Shown: piece by piece, positions 34,610 through 41,929 of the stretch
Position numbering within the stretch: position 1 is the stretch's first letter
Layout of the letters: each line of letters opens with the position of its first letter
Assembly: GCA_964619675.1 (NCBI GenBank)
Contig: CAZUEO010000008.1
Coordinates: 12,303 to 76,302 of the forward strand
Length of the DNA: 64,000 nt
Reading direction: 5' to 3'
DNA from: JAPLMW01 sp964619675
Lineage (GTDB): Bacteria; Planctomycetota; Phycisphaerae; Sedimentisphaerales; UBA12454
Translations under genes and position numbers: made by a program
The notes under the pieces: model-generated
Told to the model about the DNA's origin: nothing
Databases searched by the model: none
What the model saw: only the letters and a program-made list of their open reading frames with translations

Positions 34610-35872
34610 TCACATATATTTTCTTGGGTCAGTTAATTTTCCTTCGACCGCTGAAGCAGCAGCGGTAGCAGGACTGGCTAAATAGACTTCGCTTTTTGGA
34701 CTTCCCATTCTGCCGACAAAGTTTCTGTTCGTTGTGCTTACGCACTTCTCACCGGCGGCAAGGACACCCATAAATCCGCCCAGGCAGGCGCCGCAGGTCG
34801 GCGCGGAAATTACGCAGCCCGCCGCGTAAAAAGTATCGAACAGGTCTTCATCCATCGCCTGCTTCCAGACCGCAGGCGTAGAAGGCACTATGATTGTTCG
34901 TATCGCAGCTTTCCTGCCTTTGAGAATCGAGGCGGCAATTCTTAAATCTTCAATTCTGCCGTTGGTGCAGCTTCCAATGTAAACCTGGTCCATCTCTATA
35001 CCAGCGCAATCATTGATTGATTTGCCGTTGCTCGGCAGATGAGGCAGAGCAACAAGCGGCTCTAATTTGGAGCAATCAATCTCAATAGTCTGTTCATACT
35101 TTGCATCCGCATCCGACTGGTAAACTTTGTAAGGTTTTTTATCTTTCAAATGCTCGTCGAGATATTTTTTTGTAATCTCGTCAAAGCCGATAATGCCGTT
35201 CTTGGCACCTGCCTCAATGGCCATATTTGTAATGGTCATCCGAGCTTCCATTGACATTTCGCCAAGTGCAGGGCCGACAAATTCCATCGCTTTGTAAAGC
35301 GCACCATCAGTGCCGATTCTCGCAATCACGGCAAGTATTACATCCTTGCTGTAAACGCCTTTCGGCAGCTTGCCGTTTAGAACAAACTTTATCGACGCAG
35401 GAACTCTAAACCACAATTTCCCTGTGGCGATTGCCGCCGCTAAATCAGTTGAGCCGATACCCGTTGAAAAGGCCGCAAACGCGCCGTAAGTGCAGGTATG
35501 GCTGTCGCCGCCGACAATCACTTCGCCCGGCCTGATATGTCCCTGTTCAGGCAGCAGCGCATGGCAGACGCCTGCCTTGCCGAGCGGGTAATAATACCTT
35601 ATTGCCTTTTCTCTCGCCCAGGCATCGAGTCTTTTGTGCAGCTCTGCGCTTTTTACGTCCTTTGCCGGCTGGAAATGGTCGGGTGTTACGACAATTTTTT
35701 CGGTATCGAAAACCTTGTCAATTCCTTTTTCCTTAAGCATTGAAATTGCCGCAGGCGCAGTAACCTCGTGGCACATCACACAGTCGATTTTCGCATCTAT
35801 TAAATCGCCGGGTTTTATGCTTTTTTCACCTGCCGCAGCGGCAAGTATCTTTTCTGTTATTGTCATTGACAT
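34610..35872 (-). CDS. leuC: 3-isopropylmalate dehydratase large subunit
   Basis: A 420-residue aconitase-family subunit with a 4Fe-4S cluster. Cluster ligands are in GSCTNGRIEDL and CGACLGG, plus the conserved VGGDSHTCTYGAFAAF. It catalyses the isomerisation of 2- to 3-isopropylmalate with LeuD. The length fits the short LeuC2-type branch used in bacteria with split subunits. leuC starts 11 bases after leuA and is followed by leuD at four bases, an operon. Confidence 0.96.
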   Translation of the reverse strand: MSMTITEKILAAAAGEKSIKPGDLIDAKIDCVMCHEVTAPAAISMLKEKGIDKVFDTEKIVVTPDHFQPAKDVKSAELHKRLDAWAREKAIRYYYPLGKAGVCHALLPEQGHIRPGEVIVGGDSHTCTYGAFAAFSTGIGSTDLAAAIATGKLWFRVPASIKFVLNGKLPKGVYSKDVILAVIARIGTDGALYKAMEFVGPALGEMSMEARMTITNMAIEAGAKNGIIGFDEITKKYLDEHLKDKKPYKVYQSDADAKYEQTIEIDCSKLEPLVALPHLPSNGKSINDCAGIEMDQVYIGSCTNGRIEDLRIAASILKGRKAAIRTIIVPSTPAVWKQAMDEDLFDTFYAAGCVISAPTCGACLGGFMGVLAAGEKCVSTTNRNFVGRMGSPKSEVYLASPATAAASAVEGKLTDPRKYM

Positions 35873-35883
35873 AACCCTATACC

Positions 35884-37434
35884 CTATTCTTTTGCCATCA
35901 TTCTGTTTATCGCGTTAACATAAGCCTTTGCTGATGCCTCGATGATATCGGTCGAGACGCCTCTGCCGGTAAACCTTATGCCTTTTTTATCTATTACCTT
36001 TACGGTCGCTTCGCCAAGTGCTTCCTTGCCGCCGGTAACGGCTTTTATCGTGTACAGGTCCAGTTTAGGCGACTGGCCGCAAGCGATTCTTATCGCTTCA
36101 TAAGCAGCATCGACCGGCCCGTCTCCGCAGGCCGCTGCGGTTACCGGCGCATCTTTGCCTTTTATCTTCATTTTGACGCTTGCCGTCGGCAAAGTTCCAG
36201 TCCCGCAGGCAACGTGAAGATACTGAAGCTCAAATATATGCTCGACTGCTCTTATCTCGTCGCTGACAAAAGCGGCAATATCCTCATCAAAGACCTCTGC
36301 CTTTTTATCGGCCACATCAAGAAATCTCTGATAAATCTGCTCAAGCTCGGCTTCCGATACCTTGTATCCAAGCTCACTTAATCTATGTTTAAGCCCATGC
36401 CTTCCTGTTCTTGCAGTCAGCACCACAGCGCTTTTCGGTGAGCCGACGTCTTCGGGACGGATGATTTCATAAGTCAGCGGGTTTTTCAGGAATCCGTCAA
36501 CGTGTATTCCACTGCTGTGCGCAAAGGCATTTGTCCCGACAATGGCTTTATTAGGCGGAACCAATATTCCGAGCATTTCAGAAACCATCCTGCTTGTCCT
36601 GTACAGCTCTTTTGCATTTATTTTCGTATCGAGACCAAAGAAATCCTTACGAGTCCTTATCGCCATTACAGCCTCTTCAAGCGAAGCATTGCCGGCGCGC
36701 TCACCGACGCCGTTGAGGGTACACTCAATCTGTCTTGCGCCGTTTTTTACTCCTGCCAGCGTATTCGCCACCGACATTCCCAAATCATCGTGGCAGTGTA
36801 CGCTTATTACGGTTTTTCTGATATTCGGCACATTCTGAAAAATATCGGCGATTAACTGCCCGAACTGCTGCGGTATCGAATAGCCGGTCGTATCGGGGAT
36901 ATTTACCGTGGTGGCGCCGGCATCTATGACGGCTTCGACAATCTTATATAGATACGCCTTCTGTGCTCTGCCGGAGTCTTCACAGTAAAACTCGACGTCA
37001 TCGGTATACTGCCTGGCACGCTTGACGGCTTTTATACCCATATCAATCGCTTTTTCTTTTTTCTCTTCGAGCGTTTTGCCGTACTTAGCGTCCTTGAACT
37101 TGCTCGCTATGTGAATATCGCTGATTCCAAGGCCGGTATGTATCCTTGCCTTTCTGGCTTTTTGCAGAGCCTTGCCGGCAGCATCGATATCTGCGCTGAC
37201 CGCTCTCGAAAGCCCACAGATAACCGGCCCGGTTACCTGCTGGGCTATCAACTGCACCGCTTCGAAGTCCTGCGGAGAGGAAATTGGAAAACCGGCCTCA
37301 ATAACATCAACGCCCAGCCGGGCAAGCTGAACGGCCAGCTCAAGCTTTTCCCTGGCGCCAAGCCGGGTGCCCGCGGCCTGTTCGCCATCCCGCAGCGTCG
37401 TATCAAAAACTATCACTTTTTCTTCAGTAGACAT
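35884..37434 (-). CDS. leuA: 2-isopropylmalate synthase
   Basis: First enzyme of leucine synthesis, condensing acetyl-CoA with 2-oxoisovalerate. At 516 residues it has an N-terminal TIM barrel with FDTTLRDGEQAAGTRL (9-24), HCHDDLGMSVANTL (metal-binding HCHDD) and GVGERAGNASLEE. The C-terminal LeuA dimer domain (about 390-516) binds leucine for feedback inhibition. AGGAG lies upstream of its start. The leucine-rich leader upstream points to attenuation control of the whole operon. Confidence 0.96.
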   Translation of the reverse strand: MSTEEKVIVFDTTLRDGEQAAGTRLGAREKLELAVQLARLGVDVIEAGFPISSPQDFEAVQLIAQQVTGPVICGLSRAVSADIDAAGKALQKARKARIHTGLGISDIHIASKFKDAKYGKTLEEKKEKAIDMGIKAVKRARQYTDDVEFYCEDSGRAQKAYLYKIVEAVIDAGATTVNIPDTTGYSIPQQFGQLIADIFQNVPNIRKTVISVHCHDDLGMSVANTLAGVKNGARQIECTLNGVGERAGNASLEEAVMAIRTRKDFFGLDTKINAKELYRTSRMVSEMLGILVPPNKAIVGTNAFAHSSGIHVDGFLKNPLTYEIIRPEDVGSPKSAVVLTARTGRHGLKHRLSELGYKVSEAELEQIYQRFLDVADKKAEVFDEDIAAFVSDEIRAVEHIFELQYLHVACGTGTLPTASVKMKIKGKDAPVTAAACGDGPVDAAYEAIRIACGQSPKLDLYTIKAVTGGKEALGEATVKVIDKKGIRFTGRGVSTDIIEASAKAYVNAINRMMAKE

Positions 37435-37462
37435 AATTTGTCTCCTTTTGTTCTCTTAAAAC

Positions 37463-37573
37463 AGAAATTATGCAACAAAAAAGGTTTAATTTCTACTACA
37501 AACAAAAACAGTATAGGTGATTTTTAGATAGGGATTCTGCTGCGCCTTACGGGCGCAACAGTAAGGCCAGCAG
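37463..37573 (-). promoter_or_regulatory. Attenuator region of the leucine operon
   Basis: On the minus strand CTGCTG and GCCTTAC (37573-37561) can pair with GTAAGGC and CAGCAG (37550-37537) across the end of the leader reading frame. A second stem TGCGCC/GGCGCA (37557-37541) uses the same bases and excludes it. An AGAAATTA/TAATTTCT stem (37494-37463) follows, with TTTT on its far side. The Leu codons of the leader are inside the first stem, as expected where ribosome stalling chooses the fold. The terminator role of the last stem is weak. Confidence 0.6.
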
Positions 37574-37621
37574 GATAAGTGCTGTTGAAATGGATACGAT
37601 ATTTTTAGTCTGCTTAGCCAT
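37547..37621 (-). CDS. Leucine-rich leader peptide of the leu operon
   Basis: A short frame of 24 codons and a stop, starting MAKQTKNIVSIS and ending ALILLALLLRP. Six of eight residues near the end (LILLALLL) are Leu, coded by CTT, CTG, TTA and TTG. It lies 113 bases upstream of leuA on the same strand. Ahead of it, TATACT at 37637-37632 could be a -10 box, which would give only a few bases of 5' leader. No strong Shine-Dalgarno is visible. The composition and position match leader peptides that sense charged tRNA-Leu. Confidence 0.72.
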   Translation of the reverse strand: MAKQTKNIVSISTALILLALLLRP

Positions 37622-37696
37622 AGCTCTTTATAGTATAACAAGTTTCAGGAAAAAGCAACTAAAAATTCGATTTTTTCCTTATTTGCCGGCCGCATC

Positions 37697-37725
37697 TTGA
37701 CTTTATCAGCGTAAATTATTAGTAT
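37697..37725 (+). promoter_or_regulatory. asd promoter
   Basis: TTGACT (37697-37702) and TAGTAT (37720-37725) with 17-base spacing, 44 bases before the GTG start of asd and divergent from the leucine leader. Confidence 0.6.
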
Positions 37726-37769
37726 GTCTCGGCTTTTCAACGGTTTAAAGAGCATAAGGAGCTAAACAA

Positions 37770-38771
37770 GTGGCAAAAAACGTGGCTATTGCAGGCGTAA
37801 CAGGGGCGGTAGGTCAGGAATTTATAAAAATTCTTGAGCAGCGGGATTTTCCCGTCAAATCCATAAAGATGCTCGCATCCACCCGTTCCGTCGGCAAAAC
37901 GGTCAAATTCAAAGGCAAAGAGTACCCGGTTGAAGAGCTGAAGGAAAACAGTTTCAACGGCATTGACATTGCTCTTTTCAGCGCCGGCGCATCACGAAGC
38001 AAACAGTTTGCCCCTGCTGCCGTCAAGGCAGGTGCGGTTGTGGTTGATAATTCCAGCGCATTTCGAATGGACCCTGAAGTGCCGCTGGTAATTCCTGAAA
38101 TCAATCCGCAGGCGATAAAAAAACACAAGGGCATAATCGCAAATCCGAACTGCTCGACGATTATAGGCAACGTTCCCGTCTGGCCGCTGCACAAGGCCAA
38201 TCCCATAAAGAGAATGATTGTCAGCACCTATCAGGCGGCCAGCGGCGCGGGACAGGCTGCGATGAATGAGCTGATTGAGCAAACTAAAGAAGTGCTGGCA
38301 GGCAAAAAGCCTACCTGTAACAAATTCAAATACCAGATTGCGTTCAATGTATTCAGTCATGATTCCGAGATTCAGCCTAACGGTTACAATCTCGAAGAAG
38401 TGAAAATGCTCAATGAAACAAGGAAGATTTTTGATTGTCCCGATATCGCAATCACCTGTACCTGTATTCGAATACCGGTTTTGCGATGCCATTGCGAGAG
38501 CATTAACCTCGAATTCAAAGACCCAATTACCGCTGATGAGGCGCGCGAGCTTCTCGAAGCCGCTCCCGGCGTTTCACTGATAGACGACCAGAAGAATAAT
38601 CGTTTTCCGATGCCGCTCGATGCGACCGACAAAGACGATGTTTACGCAGGCCGAATCCGCCAGGATGAATCAATACCTGACAGGCGGGGTATCAATCTGT
38701 GGGTTGCAGGCGACCAGCTCCGTAAAGGTGCAGCGCTCAATGCCATTCAAATAGCAGAGAAATTACTGTAA
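37770..38771 (+). CDS. asd: Aspartate-semialdehyde dehydrogenase
   Basis: Reduces aspartyl phosphate to the semialdehyde for lysine, threonine, methionine and cell-wall diaminopimelate. The start is GTG, with AAGGAG eight bases upstream. VAIAGVTGAVGQEFIKILEQ is the Rossmann start; NPNCSTI carries the catalytic Cys; the C-terminal half has TCTCIRIPVLRCHCESINLEF, with R and H of the active site. 333 residues is the usual length. A perfect terminator follows. Confidence 0.97.
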   Translation: MAKNVAIAGVTGAVGQEFIKILEQRDFPVKSIKMLASTRSVGKTVKFKGKEYPVEELKENSFNGIDIALFSAGASRSKQFAPAAVKAGAVVVDNSSAFRMDPEVPLVIPEINPQAIKKHKGIIANPNCSTIIGNVPVWPLHKANPIKRMIVSTYQAASGAGQAAMNELIEQTKEVLAGKKPTCNKFKYQIAFNVFSHDSEIQPNGYNLEEVKMLNETRKIFDCPDIAITCTCIRIPVLRCHCESINLEFKDPITADEARELLEAAPGVSLIDDQKNNRFPMPLDATDKDDVYAGRIRQDESIPDRRGINLWVAGDQLRKGAALNAIQIAEKLL

Positions 38772-38799
38772 AATAGATTACGGAATTCAATATATTCAG

Positions 38800-38825
38800 C
38801 CCCGGCCTTTGGCCGGGGTTACTTT
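38800..38825 (+). terminator. asd terminator
   Basis: CCCCGGCC, a 3-base loop and GGCCGGGG, followed by TTACTTTTT. It ends only about two bases before the truA start codon, so truA must be made from read-through or an upstream start inside the loop region. Confidence 0.9.
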
Positions 38826-38827
38826 TT

Positions 38828-39565
38828 ATGCGCAACATTAAACTTATCATTCAATATGACGGCAGCAAATATCACGGCTGGCAGAAACAGCCGGGACGAA
38901 AAACCATCGAAGCAGAAATTATACAGGCGATTGAAAATCTCACCTCCTGCGAAAATGTGAAAGTCACCGGCGCAAGCAGGACCGATGCAGGCGTAAGTGC
39001 ATTAGGCCAGATTGCAAACGTAAAACTCAATACGCCAATCCCGACCGAGCGTCTCGCCAAAGCTATAAGCCAAAATCTCCCACCCGAAATAGTCGTTACA
39101 GAAGCTGTCGATGTGCCTGATAACTTTGATGCAATTAAAGATGCCAAAAGTAAATTGTACCGCTACTCAATCTTCACAGGTAAAATCCGTCCTGTGATGC
39201 AAATCAGCCACTGCTGGCATAGGCAGGGAAAGCTCGATGTCAATGAGATGCAACAGGCGGGACAGAAATTTGTCGGCACAAAGGATTTCAAATCGTTTGC
39301 TACAGCCTGCGATAAGCGTTCAAGCTCAGTGCGCACAATTTCTCGCTGCGATGTATCGCAAGATAAACAATGGATATATATTGAAGTTGAAGCCAATGGC
39401 TTTTTATATAATATGGTACGTAATATTGTCGGCACACTGGTGGAAATCGGCAGGAGCAGATGGCAGGCAGACAAAATTGAAGAAATCCTCGAAGCAAAGA
39501 ACCGCACAGCAGCCGGCCCGATTGCCCCAGCCAGCGGCTTGTGTCTGATGTGGATAAAATATTGA
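38828..39565 (+). CDS. truA: tRNA pseudouridine synthase A
   Basis: Makes pseudouridine at positions 38-40 of the tRNA anticodon arm. The catalytic Asp is in ASRTDAGVSALGQ (about residue 54). IQYDGSKYHGWQKQ at the start and FLYNMVRNIVGTLVEIGR near the end are family landmarks. 245 residues is typical. It is tightly followed by the glycosyltransferase, whose start overlaps its stop. It follows the asd terminator without space for a normal ribosome site. Confidence 0.97.
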   Translation: MRNIKLIIQYDGSKYHGWQKQPGRKTIEAEIIQAIENLTSCENVKVTGASRTDAGVSALGQIANVKLNTPIPTERLAKAISQNLPPEIVVTEAVDVPDNFDAIKDAKSKLYRYSIFTGKIRPVMQISHCWHRQGKLDVNEMQQAGQKFVGTKDFKSFATACDKRSSSVRTISRCDVSQDKQWIYIEVEANGFLYNMVRNIVGTLVEIGRSRWQADKIEEILEAKNRTAAGPIAPASGLCLMWIKY

Positions 39566-40716
39566 AGATTGTTCATATAATAACGCGACTCATTCTCGGC
39601 GGCGCACAGGAAAACACGCTGATTACCTGCAAAGGCCTTGCCGCCCGCGGTCACGATGTAACTTTAATCACAGGTCCTGCTTTAGGCCCTGAAGGGGAAC
39701 TTTTCGAGCAGACAAAAAATCAGAAATATAAAACCATTGTGATTGATTCACTGCGCCGACAGATTAATTCCATCTATGATATACCGGCCTGGCGAACTAT
39801 AAAAAAACACCTTGAAGAAATCCAGCCTGATATTGTCCACACACATTCAGCAAAGGCAGGAGTATTAGGAAGATTCGCCGCGTATAATTTGAAGAATCGA
39901 CCGAAAATCGTCCATACAATTCACGGCCTGAGCTTTTATCCGTATCTCAGTCCCCTGCTGAACAGTTTTTACACCATAATTGAAAAGGCCGCCGCAAAAA
40001 AAACTGATGCCTTCATTTCCGTCGCCGATGCAATGACACAAAAATCTCTCGCCGCAGGAATCGGCAGGCCCGACCAGTTCACAACTGCCTATTCGGCAAT
40101 TGAAGAAGAGCAATTTTTAACTCCTGTCCGGCAGCAGGAACGCCTGGAATTTCGCAAAAAACATAATATCCCTGATAATGCGATTGTGCTTGTAACCATC
40201 GCAAGACTCTTTCATCTCAAGGGTCACGAATTTATAATCGAATCCGCCATAGAGCTTGCAAAGCGTTTTGATAATTGTATCTGGCTGTTTGTCGGCGATG
40301 GAATCCTGAAAGACAAACTCCAAAATCAGATTACGGGTTATAATCTTTCGGATAAGTTCAGATTTACCGGCCTTTTGCCGGTCGAGCAGATGCCGCTTGT
40401 AATACAATCATCGGATATTTTAGTGCACTGTTCGCTGCGGGAGGGTTTAGCCCGCGTTTTGCCGCAGGCTATGCTTTGCGGCAAAGCCGCTGTTTCATTC
40501 GATATAGACGGCGCAAGTGAAGTTGTAAATCCCGATACCGGCAGGCTTGTTGAGCCTGTAAATGTCAAACAGTTGACAGAGGTTTGCGCTGAACTTATTG
40601 CAGATGAAGGATTGCGAACAAAGCTCGGCCAGGCAGGCAGAGAATTTGTTAAGGAAAAATTCGCACCGGAAATTATGAACGATAAAATCGAACAGGTTTA
40701 CAAGAGGTTGTTATGA
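39562..40716 (+). CDS. Glycosyltransferase family 4 protein
   Basis: A GT-B retaining glycosyltransferase that begins MKIVHIITRLILGGAQENT. Other landmarks are IVHTHSAKAGVLGRFAAY, VTIARLFHLKGHEFIIE, LFVGDGILKDKLQNQI and REGLARVLPQAMLCGKAAVSFDIDGASEVV, the donor-binding region. I use the TTG at 39562, which overlaps the truA stop (TTGA); a GTG at 39541 is an alternative. It likely adds a sugar in cell-surface polysaccharide synthesis; the substrate is unknown. Its stop overlaps the yjbQ start. Confidence 0.85.
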   Translation: MKIVHIITRLILGGAQENTLITCKGLAARGHDVTLITGPALGPEGELFEQTKNQKYKTIVIDSLRRQINSIYDIPAWRTIKKHLEEIQPDIVHTHSAKAGVLGRFAAYNLKNRPKIVHTIHGLSFYPYLSPLLNSFYTIIEKAAAKKTDAFISVADAMTQKSLAAGIGRPDQFTTAYSAIEEEQFLTPVRQQERLEFRKKHNIPDNAIVLVTIARLFHLKGHEFIIESAIELAKRFDNCIWLFVGDGILKDKLQNQITGYNLSDKFRFTGLLPVEQMPLVIQSSDILVHCSLREGLARVLPQAMLCGKAAVSFDIDGASEVVNPDTGRLVEPVNVKQLTEVCAELIADEGLRTKLGQAGREFVKEKFAPEIMNDKIEQVYKRLL

Positions 40717-41129
40717 AAAGCTATAAAAAGGAACTTTATTTTAACACGCCGACAAGGCGGCAGCTTATCAACATCACATCGCAGGTTGAAGACTGCCTTC
40801 AAGAAAGCGAAATAAAGGAAGGCCTGTGTCTTGTCAACGCGATGCACATTACGGCAAGCGTTTTTATCAATGATGACGAGTCGGGCCTGCATCAGGATTT
40901 TGAAAACTGGCTGGAAAAGCTTGCCCCTGAAAAACCTTACTCGCAGTACCATCACAACGGCGCCGAAGACAACGGCGATGCTCATTTAAAAAGAACGGTT
41001 ATGGGCAGAGAAGTTGTCGTCGCCGTAACCAACGGCAGGCTTGATTTCGGCCCGTGGGAGCAGATATTCTACGGCGAATTTGACGGCAAACGCAAAAAAC
41101 GCGTCCTTATCAAAATCATCGGCGAATAG
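40713..41129 (+). CDS. yjbQ: YjbQ/UPF0047 family protein
   Basis: A 138-residue protein with the family pattern of a small trimeric beta-barrel: CLVNAMHITASVFINDDESGL, DFENWLEKLAP, YHHNGAEDNGDAHLKRTVMG and GPWEQIFYGEFDGKRKKRVL, with conserved H and D residues at the likely metal site. YjbQ has been reported to have thiamine-phosphate synthase activity; the in-vivo role is unsettled. The start overlaps the preceding stop (ATGA). Confidence 0.93.
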   Translation: MKSYKKELYFNTPTRRQLINITSQVEDCLQESEIKEGLCLVNAMHITASVFINDDESGLHQDFENWLEKLAPEKPYSQYHHNGAEDNGDAHLKRTVMGREVVVAVTNGRLDFGPWEQIFYGEFDGKRKKRVLIKIIGE

Positions 41130-41202
41130 ACCCTAATTACGGAGGTTTTTTTTCTTTTTTTAATTGTATTTTGGCAAAAAGCGCCCTATAACAGTTATTG
41201 TA

Positions 41203-41811
41203 ATGGACAATCACAGCAGAAGACTTCGTCTATGGGCGGCGATGGGGGCGGCTGTCTGTATTTTCCAATATTCGGCTCTGGCAGAAGGTTTCTACTCATT
41301 CGGAAAAACAGTTAATAAATCGTTCGGCGAAGAATGGGAAAAGACCCTGCTGACCGAGGATATTTTTGTGCCGGTAAGCGGCAAAATTCTCGACATAGAT
41401 TTGGCGCTGAATATCGAGCACACCAGCATTTGCGATTTGCAGGTTTATCTTGTGAGCCCCATTGGCATAACCGCCTGTATCAACAGCTATGATGTCTATA
41501 CTTTTGTCGCAGGCAGGCAAAATTTCCACTGGACGATTTTTGACGCTGAAAGCCCTTTCGATATCGACAGCGGTACACCTCCTTTTACCGGAATGTATCG
41601 GCCCAACGGCCCTCACAGCCTGACTGTCTTTTATAACTGGCAGTGTTACGGACTCTGGCAGGTCAGGATTGCAGATGTCGTATATGCCGATACGGGAATC
41701 TTTAAGGATGTCAGACTGGATTTTCATATCAATCCTGAACCCTCAACCATATTGCTGTTTGCGTTTTCTGCCGCAATCGGCCTTTCCCTGCGCAAATCAA
41801 AACCGGCTTAA
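41203..41811 (+). CDS. PEP-CTERM sorting-domain protein
   Basis: A 202-residue exported protein: a signal peptide (LRLWAAMGAAVCIFQYSALA), a beta-rich domain of the subtilisin-like P/homoB type (VSGKILDIDLALNIEHTSIC to QCYGLWQVRIAD), and the PEP-CTERM tail NPEPSTILLFAFSAA followed by RKSK. The tail is recognised by exosortase, which is not in this window. I use the ATG at 41203 rather than an upstream TTG at 41164, for a better signal peptide. It may be a surface protein; no enzyme residues are seen. Confidence 0.85.
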   Translation: MDNHSRRLRLWAAMGAAVCIFQYSALAEGFYSFGKTVNKSFGEEWEKTLLTEDIFVPVSGKILDIDLALNIEHTSICDLQVYLVSPIGITACINSYDVYTFVAGRQNFHWTIFDAESPFDIDSGTPPFTGMYRPNGPHSLTVFYNWQCYGLWQVRIADVVYADTGIFKDVRLDFHINPEPSTILLFAFSAAIGLSLRKSKPA

Positions 41812-41929
41812 AACTGCAGAATTACACTTCCATTGGCCGATAATACCTTGTGTAAAAGATACTCGTATTTGGCGTTTGCAATGCAAAATCTGATTTTTTA
41901 TAGGACTCTTCGCAAAATTTTTATGAGGT
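41812..41929. other. Short intergenic region before ftsK
   Basis: No gene or clear promoter recognised. A GAGGT lies directly against the ftsK ATG, too close for a normal ribosome site. Confidence 0.3.
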
